Below, one piece after another: positions 1 to 8,986 of a DNA stretch of 64,000 nt (the first letter of the stretch is position 1; every line of letters begins with the position of its first letter). The notes under the pieces were generated by a model. The model saw only the letters and a list, made by a program, of their open reading frames with translations. It searched no databases and was not told the origin of the DNA. The translations under genes and the position numbers were made by a program. The stretch is from Paenibacillus sp. 1001270B_150601_E10 (GTDB lineage: Bacteria > Bacillota > Bacilli > Paenibacillales > Paenibacillaceae), in assembly GCF_015558675.1 (NCBI RefSeq), contig NZ_JADMOL010000001.1:876654-940653 (forward strand), in the 5' to 3' direction.

Positions 1-583
1 CTTTCACCAATAGTTGCACGGATACAGTTTGCTTAGGGGTAATGGCAGATGGATTGACCAGTGGAACAAGCTCTGCGCGATCCGTGCTGGTTGGCTTGCT
101 GAAGCCTTCGAGCTTAGCTGTACGCTGTGCAGTTGGTATGTCACTGACGGCTACAAAGGATTTCGCACTTCGAAGCGTGCGTGTCGCTTGATTATCATGC
201 TTAAAGATGCTGTCGCCTTCAGCCGTAATAATGTAGGCTCCAGGGGTAGAGCTATTAAACGACGCAATATAGCCGTTGTTGATGCCGGACGTTTCGGAAG
301 CAGCCGTTTCACCGGTATAGTACAACGTAGAAGAGATATCTACTTTCTTGCCGGCCGGAGTCGTTACGTATACTTTCGTGGTATCCGCACTCCACCTTCC
401 TTCGATCCGATAGCTGGCATGATTGTTCGAATGATTTCCAAGAAGCAGGTCTACGTAGGAAGATTCCCCTACTGCAACAATAGGAGCGTTCGTCTCGGTC
501 CAGCCGTCATGAGCATAGACAGGCAACGCGATTGCAGCAGATAAGAGCAGCGTCGAGCAAATAGCAAATAATTTTTTGGACAT
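1..583 (-). CDS. DUF4198-type secreted protein, 3' part beyond the window
   Basis: Reading the minus strand from an ATG at 583, the frame stays open for 194 codons to the window edge, so the C-terminus is missing. An AAAGGAGAG SD lies 8 nt upstream. The protein starts MSKKLFAICS, followed by a hydrophobic stretch and a VYAHD signal-peptidase-like site near residues 24-26, so it is probably exported. The mature part (HDGWTETNAP, SSYVDLLLGNHSN, TPAGKKVDIS) resembles DUF4198 proteins, some of which are extracytoplasmic partners of metal uptake systems. That family call is from memory of the pattern. No metal transporter is visible next to it, so the role is open. Confidence 0.65.
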   Translation of the reverse strand, partial: MSKKLFAICSTLLLSAAIALPVYAHDGWTETNAPIVAVGESSYVDLLLGNHSNNHASYRIEGRWSADTTKVYVTTPAGKKVDISSTLYYTGETAASETSGINNGYIASFNSSTPGAYIITAEGDSIFKHDNQATRTLRSAKSFVAVSDIPTAQRTAKLEGFSKPTSTDRAELVPLVNPSAITPKQTVSVQLLVK

Positions 584-712
584 CAGTGAACTCTCCTTTT
601 TAATCGGTCATATTCCACCATTCCGATGGACAATCTTATTGTAATATGACATTCCTCACAGCACATGACTCACATGAGCTATTGGAAAGCCAATCTTGTT
701 ACGAAATCTTTA

Positions 713-751
713 CAAAAAAAGCCCCTCCTGCTTCTTGCACAGGAAAGGCTT
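713..751 (-). terminator. Intrinsic terminator of nrdR
   Basis: On the minus strand AAGCCTTTCCTG and CAGGAGGGGCTT form a 12-bp stem (two G-U pairs) with a 9-nt loop, followed at once by a run of seven T. It starts 15 nt beyond the nrdR stop codon. Confidence 0.9.
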
Positions 752-765
752 AAACCGGGTCCTTC

Positions 766-1248
766 TTATTTTCTCTTGGCATCGTCAGATAAACTGTCTT
801 TCGACAGCAATGTACTGAGTTCTTTCATAAACATGTTTATGTCCTTGAATTGTCGATATACCGAGGCAAAGCGCACGTAAGCAACCTCATCAACCGGATA
901 CAGCTGTTCCATAACAATCTCACCGATCGCTTGACTCTCTACCTCTGCTTGAGCTGTTGTGCGAATTTGTCTCTCGACCTCAGATACGATGGCTTCCAGC
1001 TGCTCGACAGATACTGGGCGCTTCTCGCAAGCGCGAATAAGGCCTCGAAGCAGCTTCTCTCTGCTGAACTCTTCACGGCTGCCATCCTTCTTAATGACGA
1101 TAAGCGGCGTCTCCTCTACCATCTCGAAGGTGGTAAAGCGACGGCTGCACAGCTCACATTCGCGGCGCCTGCGTATCGACTTGTTATCGTTTGCCGGCCT
1201 CGAATCCAGTACTTTCGTACCGTTATGATCACAATAAGGGCATCTCAT
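766..1248 (-). CDS. nrdR: Transcriptional repressor NrdR
   Basis: This is a 160-residue protein starting [17 protein letters not shown]. The N-terminal zinc ribbon has CPYC at residues 3-6 and CELCSRRF at about 31-38. An ATP-cone domain follows (residues about 49-139: [38 protein letters not shown]). In this family the ATP cone senses ATP/dATP and the protein represses ribonucleotide reductase operons. Length and motifs are typical. The ATG has a GGAGGA SD a few bases upstream. The gene is divergent from the SASP gene and ends in a strong terminator. In B. subtilis nrdR (ytcG) sits near coaE and polA, as here. Confidence 0.97.
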   Translation of the reverse strand: MRCPYCDHNGTKVLDSRPANDNKSIRRRRECELCSRRFTTFEMVEETPLIVIKKDGSREEFSREKLLRGLIRACEKRPVSVEQLEAIVSEVERQIRTTAQAEVESQAIGEIVMEQLYPVDEVAYVRFASVYRQFKDINMFMKELSTLLSKDSLSDDAKRK

Positions 1249-1370
1249 ATAGGAGCATTCCTCCTCTCTTTATTCATCATTCTAAGTTCCAAAACATCCC
1301 ATGATTTGCTTGTAATGATATTAGAAAGATTGCGCACAATATCATTACCAACCGCAAGGAGGTGAAAGAA

Positions 1371-1592
1371 ATGAGCCAAAACAACCGTTCTAGCAACAAC
1401 CTAGTTGTACCGCAAGCTACTGGCGCACTTGAGCAAATGAAGTTCGAGATCGCACAAGAACTTGGTATCGCTATCCCACAAGATGGATACTACGGTAACA
1501 TGGCTACTCGTGACACTGGTTCTATCGGTGGTTACATCACGAAGCGCCTTGTTCAAATCGCGGAACAACAACTTGCTGGTCAATACAAATAA
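1371..1592 (+). CDS. Alpha/beta-type small acid-soluble spore protein
   Basis: A 73-residue protein, MSQNNRSSNNLVVPQATGAL at its start. The GPR-protease site region KFEIAQELGI (residues about 24-33) and the conserved GSIGGYITKRLVQIAEQQL block near the C-terminus identify an alpha/beta SASP. These coat spore DNA in an A-like form, protect it from UV and heat, and are degraded at germination. The ATG at 1371 is chosen over an in-frame GTG at 1362 because a near-perfect SD (AAGGAGGTG, 1356-1364) lies 6 nt before it. Sigma-G control is expected; TGTAAT (1312-1317) and CACAATA (1335-1341) are only a poor match to a sigma-G promoter. The gene shows that the host makes endospores. Confidence 0.95.
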   Translation: MSQNNRSSNNLVVPQATGALEQMKFEIAQELGIAIPQDGYYGNMATRDTGSIGGYITKRLVQIAEQQLAGQYK

Positions 1593-1603
1593 TGAATTCC
1601 TAA

Positions 1604-1639
1604 GAAGCATCGGATAAGTCATCGCTTGTCCGATGCTTC
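1604..1639 (+). terminator. Stem-loop terminator after the SASP gene
   Basis: GAAGCATCGGATAAG (1604-1618) and CTTGTCCGATGCTTC (1625-1639) form a 15-bp stem with one G-U pair and a 6-nt loop, 12 nt after the SASP stop codon. The bases that follow (CTCTATCTCT) are pyrimidine-rich rather than a clean T run. Confidence 0.75.
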
Positions 1640-1706
1640 CTCTATCTCTGGACTCAGAATGAAGCTAACCTTTCTAACCTATTTGGCAATGAATTGACTC
1701 TTCCAG

Positions 1707-2285
1707 TCAGGTATACACATTTTTGTACTTCTCATAATAATGGAATACCTTCTTCACATACAACCTTGTTTCGTTAAAAGGAATTGAATTTTTTGCCGTT
1801 TCCAGCTGACCATCCCATGTGCCGTTCTTCAACCACTCATTCACATTCCCTGGACCAGCGTTATAGGCAGCAACTGCCGCAACCATATTATGATTGTACA
1901 TTTTGATTAAAGACTTCAGATACCATGTTCCAATAGTAATATTTGGGTCAACCTCGTTTTTCAATTGATCCATCGTATACAGCTTCCGGATTTTCATCTG
2001 CTCCATTGCCCATTCCGCTGTGCTTGGCATCAGCTGCATGACGCCTAAAGCTCCTTTTCGTGATTCTCTTCCGGCTATGTAATTCGTTTCTACACGAATG
2101 ATGGCTGCGACAAGCAGGGGATCAAGCTCTTGATCCGTCGCTTTCTGGCGAATCGTTTCTTTATAAGGGATGGGATACATCCATTGTCCCAGCCACTCAG
2201 ACTGCAGCACCCATATCAGCAAAAAACCGACGACCAGGACAAACAGCCATTTTTTTTGACGCAACGTTTTCATGAACATACTCAT
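1707..2285 (-). CDS. Membrane-anchored lytic transglycosylase (SLT fold)
   Basis: A 192-residue protein. A basic start and one membrane segment (KKWLFVLVVGFLLIWVLQ, residues about 11-28) anchor an extracytoplasmic SLT domain (residues about 45-190). The catalytic Glu is in AAIIRVETNY. GALGVMQLMPSTAEWA and VAAYNAGPGNVNEWL are the typical goose-lysozyme-like motifs. Such enzymes cleave the MurNAc-GlcNAc bond of peptidoglycan, leaving 1,6-anhydro ends. The ATG overlaps the coaE stop codon by 4 bp (2282-2285, ATGA), so the two genes are translationally coupled. Whether it works in growth, division or sporulation cannot be told from the sequence. Confidence 0.92.
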   Translation of the reverse strand: MSMFMKTLRQKKWLFVLVVGFLLIWVLQSEWLGQWMYPIPYKETIRQKATDQELDPLLVAAIIRVETNYIAGRESRKGALGVMQLMPSTAEWAMEQMKIRKLYTMDQLKNEVDPNITIGTWYLKSLIKMYNHNMVAAVAAYNAGPGNVNEWLKNGTWDGQLETAKNSIPFNETRLYVKKVFHYYEKYKNVYT

Positions 2286-2878
2286 AGCATGCCCTTCTTC
2301 TTCGCAAAAGAAAGCACTTGCTGCTCAGTATCTTCTAACCCCTTATCATTCATGATTACAACGTCCGCATGTGCTCGCTTCTCTTCAATATCCAACTGAG
2401 CATTCAATCTAGCTTCAGCTTGATCTTTTGTTATACCATCCCGCTCCATCAAACGCTTTAGTTGAAGCGATCTTGGAACATATACGACCATAATCTCCTC
2501 GAATAGACTCTCCATCTTCGATTCAAACAAGAGGGGCACGTCCACCACTACAAGCCGATTCCGATCTTCTTTCTCGTATGCATCCATTCGGGCAAACATC
2601 ACTTTTCGTATAGCTGGATGGGTAATCGCATTTAAAGCCTGACGCTCTGTCTCGTTATGAAATACAATCTCGCCAAGCTTCTTCCGGTTCAATGATCCAT
2701 CCTCCTGCAGCACCTCAGATCCAAAGCGCTCTGCAATCTGCTGAAGGACTGGACTGCCAGGAAGCACAACCTCCCTGGCGATGCGGTCCAAGTCAATTAA
2801 GGCTGCACCGTGCTGCACTAATAAGGCAGCAACAGTGCTTTTGCCAGAAGCGATTCCTCCTGTCAATCCAATATTCAT
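2282..2878 (-). CDS. coaE: Dephospho-CoA kinase
   Basis: This 198-residue protein begins MNIGLTGGIASGKSTVAALL and carries a P-loop (GGIASGKST, residues 7-15). It also shows the CoaE motifs LIDLDRIAREVV, FGSEVLQEDGSLNRKKL, HPAIR and VVVDVPLLFES. It phosphorylates the ribose 3'-OH of dephospho-CoA with ATP, the last step of CoA synthesis in the cytoplasm. Length is normal. The stop overlaps the start of the lytic transglycosylase gene. It lies downstream of mutM and ytaF as in B. subtilis, where polA, mutM, ytaF and ytaG (coaE) are neighbours. Confidence 0.97.
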   Translation of the reverse strand: MNIGLTGGIASGKSTVAALLVQHGAALIDLDRIAREVVLPGSPVLQQIAERFGSEVLQEDGSLNRKKLGEIVFHNETERQALNAITHPAIRKVMFARMDAYEKEDRNRLVVVDVPLLFESKMESLFEEIMVVYVPRSLQLKRLMERDGITKDQAEARLNAQLDIEEKRAHADVVIMNDKGLEDTEQQVLSFAKKKGML

Positions 2879-2949
2879 ACGTTCACCTCATATAGAAACC
2901 AAAATAAGTGTCTCATTTTGATGCTCACATAACCTTTTATCATTCACTT

Positions 2950-3657
2950 TTAGAATAGCTTCATAATTCCAATCACAATCAGCAGACAGCCTGGCAAAAA
3001 GGACAACCGCTTCAGCCATCTCCATTGACCAAATGTAATGCCGATTCTCATCCCCAGCTGCAGAAAGGTGCCGCTAAACAGGGCGATAATGAGGGCAGTC
3101 CATATGGGAGGATAGCCAAGCAATGCAGCTCCAATACCTGCTCCAAAGGCATCAAGCGATAGAGCGGCTCCGAGCCATGCGGCCTCTGACGCGCTAATCG
3201 TTCCCGAACGGTCTATATCAGCAGCATCAGGCGTTCTTAAGATCTGGATAATGATGCCCATTCGCTTTAGCTGTATCTTCAGAATCTGCTGTACCTGAGG
3301 CTCTGGGCTTGACTGCAATCCTTCCTGAGAAGACTCCTGCTTAAAGGACTCTTCGACCTTCACCTCAACACTGCTCGTGCCGTCTTGAGACTTGAAAAAT
3401 TGAATCATGGCCCAAATACCGATGCCAATCAGTATAAGTGCGCCTAAGATGCTAGCTGCTCGATCGGAGAACCAGTGGATAAATAAAGCCCCAACATGCA
3501 TCGACAACAAAATGACGAGCCCTGAACAGAGCGATATGATGAGTACCGAGATCCAAGGAATTCTTAAACGCCTCATCCCGTAAGTAAGCCCTACGCCGAA
3601 GCTGTCCAGACTAAGTGCAAACGCCAATACCAATAGTGACGCAACATGCGCAAACAA
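2950..3657 (-). CDS. ytaF: Sporulation membrane protein YtaF
   Basis: A 235-residue, mostly hydrophobic protein with two MntP-like halves, each carrying an LSLD(S/A)FG(V/A)G motif (ALSLDSFGVGLTYGMRR near the start, AALSLDAFGAGIGAALL near residue 170). Just before the second half an EF-hand-like loop, ADIDRSGTISASEA, is visible, as in other YtaF proteins. YtaF is a membrane protein made during sporulation; its transported ion, if any, is unknown. The start is TTG at 3657, 7 nt after a GGAGGG SD. A longer reading from 3696 would put the SD inside the gene. The middle (residues about 105-145) is a charged, Q/E-rich cytoplasmic linker. Confidence 0.9.
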   Translation of the reverse strand: MFAHVASLLVLAFALSLDSFGVGLTYGMRRLRIPWISVLIISLCSGLVILLSMHVGALFIHWFSDRAASILGALILIGIGIWAMIQFFKSQDGTSSVEVKVEESFKQESSQEGLQSSPEPQVQQILKIQLKRMGIIIQILRTPDAADIDRSGTISASEAAWLGAALSLDAFGAGIGAALLGYPPIWTALIIALFSGTFLQLGMRIGITFGQWRWLKRLSFLPGCLLIVIGIMKLF

Positions 3658-3768
3658 CTTTATTCCCTCCCTGCCGACCAACTCTGATGAGAACAATGGC
3701 CTTAACCAATGTACCTTATCATATGGGAAGCAGAGAACTTTCGTGCATCCTTAGAAGAATAAGGAACG

Positions 3769-4599
3769 TCAGCTTCTCGGCTGGCAGCTTGGACAGGTGT
3801 GGGTACCTCGTCCACCTACAACAGACTTCTCAACAAGCTGTCCGCAGCGAACACACGGCTTTCCTTCCTGTCCATACACCTGAAGCTGATGCTGGAACAT
3901 CCCCATCTCTCCTTGTCCATTCACATAGGATTTGATTGAGGATCCGCCCGCATCGACGGCTTGTTGAAGCGTATAGATAATCGCTTCGTGCAATCGCTTG
4001 AGCTGTTCATCGTTAAGTGAGTCAGCCTGTGTCATTGGGTGTATCCCTGCTCGGAACAAAGCTTCATCCACATAGATATTGCCAAGCCCAACGATGATAT
4101 GTTGATTGAGAAGCACCGGCTTAATAAAGCTTCGGCGGTTGCCAAGCTTCTCCTTAAGAAGCTCTGCGGTGAATCCGTCCTGAAGCGGCTCGATGCCTAG
4201 CTTCTTAAGCGGCGCCTCCCGCATCTCTTCCCCAGGTGAGAAGAGATGCATCGTTCCAAACTGCCGCACATCCTTATAACGCAGTTCCGTTTCGTCATCG
4301 AAGTGGAAGATCACATGAGTATGCTTCTCAACAGGCTCATCGGACGAATAGACCCCGTAGCGGCCTTCCATTCGGAGATGAGACACCAGGACAAGATCAT
4401 CCAAGTGGATCAGCAAGAACTTGCCTCTGCGACCCACCTCTTGTATTGTATGTCCGGCGAGAGCCGCACAGAACGACTCAATCTCAGCAGGACGTTGGAT
4501 AATGCGAGGCAACGTTACTGTGACACGATCGATTTTTTTACCTTTAACCAATGTATTTAAAGTTCGTTTTACCGTTTCTACCTCTGGCAATTCTGGCAT
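3769..4599 (-). CDS. mutM: Formamidopyrimidine-DNA glycosylase
   Basis: A 276-residue protein starting MPELPEVETVKRTL, in which Pro-1 after Met removal is the Schiff-base nucleophile and Glu-2 the acid. GRRGKFLLIHL holds the conserved Lys. The H2TH region (LGNIYVDEALFRAGIHP) and the C-terminal zinc finger (CVRCGQLVEK, then THTCPSCQ) are intact. It excises 8-oxoguanine and FaPy lesions and nicks the strand (AP lyase). It lies 69 bp downstream of polA in the same direction, a pairing kept in many Bacillales, which suggests a repair operon. Confidence 0.97.
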   Translation of the reverse strand: MPELPEVETVKRTLNTLVKGKKIDRVTVTLPRIIQRPAEIESFCAALAGHTIQEVGRRGKFLLIHLDDLVLVSHLRMEGRYGVYSSDEPVEKHTHVIFHFDDETELRYKDVRQFGTMHLFSPGEEMREAPLKKLGIEPLQDGFTAELLKEKLGNRRSFIKPVLLNQHIIVGLGNIYVDEALFRAGIHPMTQADSLNDEQLKRLHEAIIYTLQQAVDAGGSSIKSYVNGQGEMGMFQHQLQVYGQEGKPCVRCGQLVEKSVVGGRGTHTCPSCQPRS

Positions 4600-4668
4600 T
4601 GCATATCACCTCACTTCCCATTATACCTGATCCGTTCAACATGAAGGGAAGCTGGTTGAATTTACGTG

Positions 4669-7329
4669 TTACTTCGCTTCATACCAGTTGGCGCCGCTGC
4701 TCACATCTGCACGAAGCGGCACTTGAAGCTTAATCGCTTGCTCCATAATTTCAGGCACCAGCTTCTCCATCAGCTCTACCTCACGCGGAGGAACCTCAAA
4801 TACCAATTCATCGTGTACTTGAAGCAGCATGCGGCTCTCTAGCTTCTGCTCTTTAAGCGCAGCATCCATCTTCACCATCGCAAGCTTGATAATATCTGCA
4901 GCCGTGCCTTGAATTGGCGTGTTCATTGCCGTGCGCTCGGCAAAGGAGCGGAGATTGAAGTTCGAAGCATTAATCTCAGGCAAGTAGCGGCGACGCTCCA
5001 GCATTGTCTTCACGTAGCCCTGCTTTCTGGCTTCGTCCACGATGTCATGCATATATTGCTTGACTCCTTGGAATACCGCAAAGTACTGCTCAATAAACTT
5101 CGCTGCATCTTTGCGCGTGATATTCAGGTTCTGCGACAAGCCGTAGTCGCTGATGCCATATACGATGCCGAAGTTGACTGCCTTGGCGGAGCGCCGCATA
5201 TTGCTGTCTACCTCTTCGGCCTTTACGCCAAAGACGTCCATAGCCGTCTTCGTATGAATATCCATATCGTGAATAAAAGCTTCCTTCAGCTTCTCATCGC
5301 CTGAGATATGAGCAAGCACGCGAAGCTCTATCTGTGAATAGTCAGCGGCAACAATCTTCCAATCTGCCTCGGTAGGAACGAAGGCCTGACGAATCTGGCG
5401 ACCTTCCTCGAGTCGAATCGGAATATTCTGAAGATTCGGGAACTGAGAGCTTAGACGACCTGTAGCCGTAATCGTCTGGCGGTAATACGTATGAACGCGT
5501 CCCGTGTCCTTCCGAACTTCCTTCAATAATCCCTCGATGTAAGTAGATTGCAGCTTTGTCATCTGGCGATAGTGCAAGATGAGCGGGATGATATCGTGGT
5601 ATGGCTCCAGCTTCTCCAGCACTTCAGCATCTGTAGAGTAGCCGGTCTTCGTCTTTTTCACAACGGGAAGCTGAAGCTTGTCAAACAGAATCTCACCAAG
5701 CTGCTTCGGAGAGCCGATATTGAACTCTGTTCCAGCCAGTTCATAGATTCGCGTCATCGTCTCTTCGATCGACGAGCTGAACTGCTCGCCAAGCTTCTTA
5801 AGCGCATCTTGGTTAACAAGAATGCCGGTCTTTTCCATTTGGGCAAGAATAGAAGAAAGAGGAAGTTCTAGATCATAATACAGGTGATCCATCTCATTGG
5901 CTTTAAGCTCCTCTTCCATCTTTGGAGCAAGCTGCTGAACAAGACTTGCCTTGCGTGATGCATGGATAGCCACGACCGATGTATCAGGCACTTTGAACTT
6001 CGCGCCCTTGCCATACACCGTCTCGTCACTGTCCATACTAGACAAGCCGAACTTCACAGCGAGGCTTTGCACCGTTGCCGCAGCATCGCTTGGGTCCAAT
6101 ACGTATCCAGCAAGCTGAATATCGAAGCTTGTCCCTTGATATGACACGTTCAACCAATGGAGGATAAGCTCTGCCCGATGAAGGTCAAAGCCAATCTTGG
6201 TCTGCTTCTCATCCTTCAGCCAAGCCCGAATAGGCTCTGCCTGATCATGGAGCAGCATATCCTTGCTTACATACCAGTATCGATCCTTAGATGCAAATAC
6301 TATGCCAATCAATTCAGCCAAATGAGGGTTCTCGCCAAACGATTCTACTTGAATTGTTGTCACCTCATGAAGGGCGTCGACCAACTCGTTTACGTTAGAG
6401 TTATCGACGATAGCCGTGTCAAGCTCTACGGCTACAACCTCTGTCTCCAAGGATGGAGCGTCTCCTGTTGACAACTTTTCCACCCGATCAATCACCGACT
6501 TGAACTCAAGCTTCTTCAGCATCGGCAGCGCAGTCTCTGCAGGAATGCCATTGAAGGACATCTTCTCGCGCTCCAGCTCAATGGGAACCTCACGATAGAT
6601 CGTTGCAAGCTGCTTACTCATACGAGCATCATCGGCATGATTCGTAATGTTCTCCTTCATCTTGCCCTTCAGCTCTTCAACATGCTCCAGCACGCTTTCT
6701 ACGCTTCCATACTGGCTGAGCAGCTTAAGTGCCGTCTTCTCACCTACGCCTGGAACACCCGGAATATTATCAGAAGAATCTCCCATGAGACCCTTCAGAT
6801 CAATGATCTGCAGCGGCGTTAGTTGATACTTCTCTTCAATCGCTGCCGGGTCATACTTCTCAATTTCGCTTACCCCTTTACGGGTCAGAACAATCGTTAC
6901 ATTGTCCGAAGCGAGCTGCAGCATATCCTTGTCTCCGGTTACAACCATCATCGTATGTTGCTCTTCATCGGCCTTTTTCGTCAGCGTACCGATAATATCG
7001 TCTGCTTCATATCCGCTCAGCTCGAAGTGAGCGATGCCGAGAGCATCAAGCAGCTCTCTCATAATCGGGAATTGCTCGGACAGCTCTGGCGGTGTCTTGG
7101 AGCGTCCACCCTTGTATTCCGAATACTCTGTATGTCTAAACGTGATCTTTCCTGCGTCAAATGCAACCAGTAAATGCGTCGGCTTCTCCTCTTCCAGAAG
7201 CTTCAGCAGCATTGTCATAAATCCATATACGGCATTCGTATGCAGCCCCTGCGCATTAGTCAGTGGCGGCATGGCATAGAATGCCCGATTGGCAATACTA
7301 TTACCGTCGATTACGATCCATTTTTCCAT
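4669..7329 (-). CDS. polA: DNA polymerase I
   Basis: An 886-residue polymerase. The N-terminal 5'-3' exonuclease (residues 1 to about 290: VIDGNSIANRAFYAMP, YEADDIIGTL, VTGDKDMLQL, PGVPGVGEKTA) is intact. The C-terminal polymerase has motif A (DYSQIELRVLAHISGD), motif B (RRSAKAVNFGIVYG) and motif C (QVHDELVFEVP). The middle 3'-5' exonuclease-like domain lacks the first D-x-E acidic motif (here IQVESFGEN), so proofreading is probably lost, as in Geobacillus/Bacillus Pol I. The start is the ATG at 7329 with GAGGTG 5 nt upstream; an in-frame extension to 7374 has no such support. It works in Okazaki fragment maturation and excision repair. Confidence 0.97.
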   Translation of the reverse strand: MEKWIVIDGNSIANRAFYAMPPLTNAQGLHTNAVYGFMTMLLKLLEEEKPTHLLVAFDAGKITFRHTEYSEYKGGRSKTPPELSEQFPIMRELLDALGIAHFELSGYEADDIIGTLTKKADEEQHTMMVVTGDKDMLQLASDNVTIVLTRKGVSEIEKYDPAAIEEKYQLTPLQIIDLKGLMGDSSDNIPGVPGVGEKTALKLLSQYGSVESVLEHVEELKGKMKENITNHADDARMSKQLATIYREVPIELEREKMSFNGIPAETALPMLKKLEFKSVIDRVEKLSTGDAPSLETEVVAVELDTAIVDNSNVNELVDALHEVTTIQVESFGENPHLAELIGIVFASKDRYWYVSKDMLLHDQAEPIRAWLKDEKQTKIGFDLHRAELILHWLNVSYQGTSFDIQLAGYVLDPSDAAATVQSLAVKFGLSSMDSDETVYGKGAKFKVPDTSVVAIHASRKASLVQQLAPKMEEELKANEMDHLYYDLELPLSSILAQMEKTGILVNQDALKKLGEQFSSSIEETMTRIYELAGTEFNIGSPKQLGEILFDKLQLPVVKKTKTGYSTDAEVLEKLEPYHDIIPLILHYRQMTKLQSTYIEGLLKEVRKDTGRVHTYYRQTITATGRLSSQFPNLQNIPIRLEEGRQIRQAFVPTEADWKIVAADYSQIELRVLAHISGDEKLKEAFIHDMDIHTKTAMDVFGVKAEEVDSNMRRSAKAVNFGIVYGISDYGLSQNLNITRKDAAKFIEQYFAVFQGVKQYMHDIVDEARKQGYVKTMLERRRYLPEINASNFNLRSFAERTAMNTPIQGTAADIIKLAMVKMDAALKEQKLESRMLLQVHDELVFEVPPREVELMEKLVPEIMEQAIKLQVPLRADVSSGANWYEAK

Positions 7330-7506
7330 ATGTACACCTCGTCTACTTCTCTTGTTCTCATGATAGCATAGCACCGCCCCATAATGGAAATTTGCTGGCT
7401 CTATTGGCGATTATTTTTCCCATTTTAGAGTAAAAAGAAAAAATTCGAACAACAAAATACGTCATTCGAATCTTCTGCATGTATAGTGAAAATACCTTCG
7501 TTATGA

Positions 7507-8166
7507 TTAGCTGTTCAAGTCAGGTCTTTCGTTTGTAACGAGATACACGATGCTTTCCCCAATGTTCGTTGCATGGTCAGCAATACGCTCGATATAGCGG
7601 CCAACAAACATCAGATGCATTACCTGAGATGCTTTATGCGGATCTTCCACCAAGAAGCTCATCAGCTCACGAATGATCTGGCCATAGAGCTGATCGACCA
7701 TGTCGTCGTCCTTTGCCATTTTATAAGCAAGATCCACGTTCTCTTCATTATAAGCCTTGGTCGATTCCACGATCATCTGCTGAACGATTTCAACCATACG
7801 GGTAATATCGATCAGAGGCTTCATGACAGGCTCGCCATTCATGCGCACGACGACCTTTGCAATATCAATCGATAGATCCCCCATCCGTTCAAGATCGCTT
7901 GAGATGCGGAAAGATACGAGAATCCGGCGCAAATCCTTCGCCACTGGCTGCTGTGTCAAAATCAGGCGCGAACCGATGTCCATAATCTTATTTTCAAGAT
8001 CGTTAAGCTCGGAATCCTTCGCGATAATCTTCTTAGCGCGTTCCACATCAGATGTCTTTAAAGATTCAAGCGATTCGATCAGGGCATGCTCCACATGCGA
8101 GCTCATCTCCTGCAACAAATGGCTTAGTTCCTCTAACCCCGTATCGAATTCTCTGCGCTTAATCAT
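7507..8166 (-). CDS. phoU: Phosphate transport regulator PhoU
   Basis: A 219-residue all-helical protein with two PhoU repeats (FDTGLEELSHLLQEM near the start; second repeat from about residue 115). The metal-cluster motifs are E/D-rich, for example SDLERMGDLSIDIAK and RYIERIADHATNIGES. PhoU binds PstB and the sensor PhoR and damps Pho signalling when phosphate is plentiful. It is the last gene of pstSCAB-phoU, 27 bp after pstB. An SD (GGGAGG) is visible upstream, with rather long spacing. Confidence 0.96.
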   Translation of the reverse strand: MIKRREFDTGLEELSHLLQEMSSHVEHALIESLESLKTSDVERAKKIIAKDSELNDLENKIMDIGSRLILTQQPVAKDLRRILVSFRISSDLERMGDLSIDIAKVVVRMNGEPVMKPLIDITRMVEIVQQMIVESTKAYNEENVDLAYKMAKDDDMVDQLYGQIIRELMSFLVEDPHKASQVMHLMFVGRYIERIADHATNIGESIVYLVTNERPDLNS

Positions 8167-8193
8167 GATATCACCATTACCTCCCGTGCAATA

Positions 8194-8973
8194 TTATCCG
8201 AATCGTCCTGTGATGTAGTCCTCTGTACGTTTGTCGGTTGGATTGGAGAACAACGTTTCTGTCTGATCGAACTCGACCATTTCACCATTAAGGAAGAATA
8301 CGGTTTGATCCGACGTTCTAGCTGCTTGTTGCATGTTATGAGTAACCATCACGATGGTATACTTGTTTTTTAGTTCCTGCACTAATTCTTCAATCTTTAA
8401 CGTAGAAATGGGGTCAAGTGCAGAGGTTGCCTCATCCATGAGAAGCACGTCAGGGTTAACGGCAAGGGCGCGAGCGATGCATAAGCGCTGCTGCTGACCT
8501 CCTGATAGGCTGAACGCGGAACGCTTCAAGTAGTCCTTCACTTCATCCCACAGTACCGCCTGCTTCAAGCTTTGCTCTACGATCTCATCTAGCTCTGCTT
8601 TGCTTTTGGTCCCATGAAGACGAGGGCCGTAAGCAATATTGTCGTAAATGGACTTTGGAAAAGGATTCGGCTGCTGGAACACCATTCCGACCTTTTTACG
8701 GAGAGTCTCCACATCCACATCGTTGCTGTATATGTCGGTTCCGCCAATATCCACAAGACCTTCGATGCGCGTGCCGACAATCATGTCGTTCATGCGGTTC
8801 AACGTACGAAGCAGTGTCGACTTCCCACAGCCAGAAGGACCGATAAAGGCAGTAACGGCCTTTTCAGGTATCGTCAAGTTGACATTTTTCAAAGCATGAT
8901 ACGTGCCATAATATAAGTTCAATTGCTCAATATTAATTAAGGTTTGATTCGCTGTTGGAGTTGATGTACTCAT
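8194..8973 (-). CDS. pstB: Phosphate ABC transporter ATP-binding protein PstB
   Basis: A 259-residue ABC ATPase with Walker A (GPSGCGKST, residues about 43-51), the Q-loop ([17 protein letters not shown]), the signature [16 protein letters not shown] and Walker B plus D-loop ([14 protein letters not shown]). The PFPKSI(Y/F) stretch is typical of PstB. It powers high-affinity phosphate import through PstC/PstA. The SD AAAGGAGACG lies 5 nt before the ATG. It is 13 bp downstream of pstA. Confidence 0.98.
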   Translation of the reverse strand: MSTSTPTANQTLINIEQLNLYYGTYHALKNVNLTIPEKAVTAFIGPSGCGKSTLLRTLNRMNDMIVGTRIEGLVDIGGTDIYSNDVDVETLRKKVGMVFQQPNPFPKSIYDNIAYGPRLHGTKSKAELDEIVEQSLKQAVLWDEVKDYLKRSAFSLSGGQQQRLCIARALAVNPDVLLMDEATSALDPISTLKIEELVQELKNKYTIVMVTHNMQQAARTSDQTVFFLNGEMVEFDQTETLFSNPTDKRTEDYITGRFG

Positions 8974-8986
8974 ACGCTCGTCTCCT

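Noticed and set aside
1..544. Plus-strand open frame at the left edge
   Set aside because: The opposite strand carries a clear signal peptide and DUF4198-like protein with an SD; the plus frame is its shadow.
1312..1341. Sigma-G promoter of the SASP gene
   Set aside because: Both boxes match too poorly to be listed as a promoter, although sigma-G control is expected for the family.
7442..7480. ATTCGAAC...ATTCGAAT repeats downstream of phoU as a LexA site
   Set aside because: The second half-site GTTCG is missing at the right spacing; they are simple TTCGAA palindromes in an AT-rich gap.
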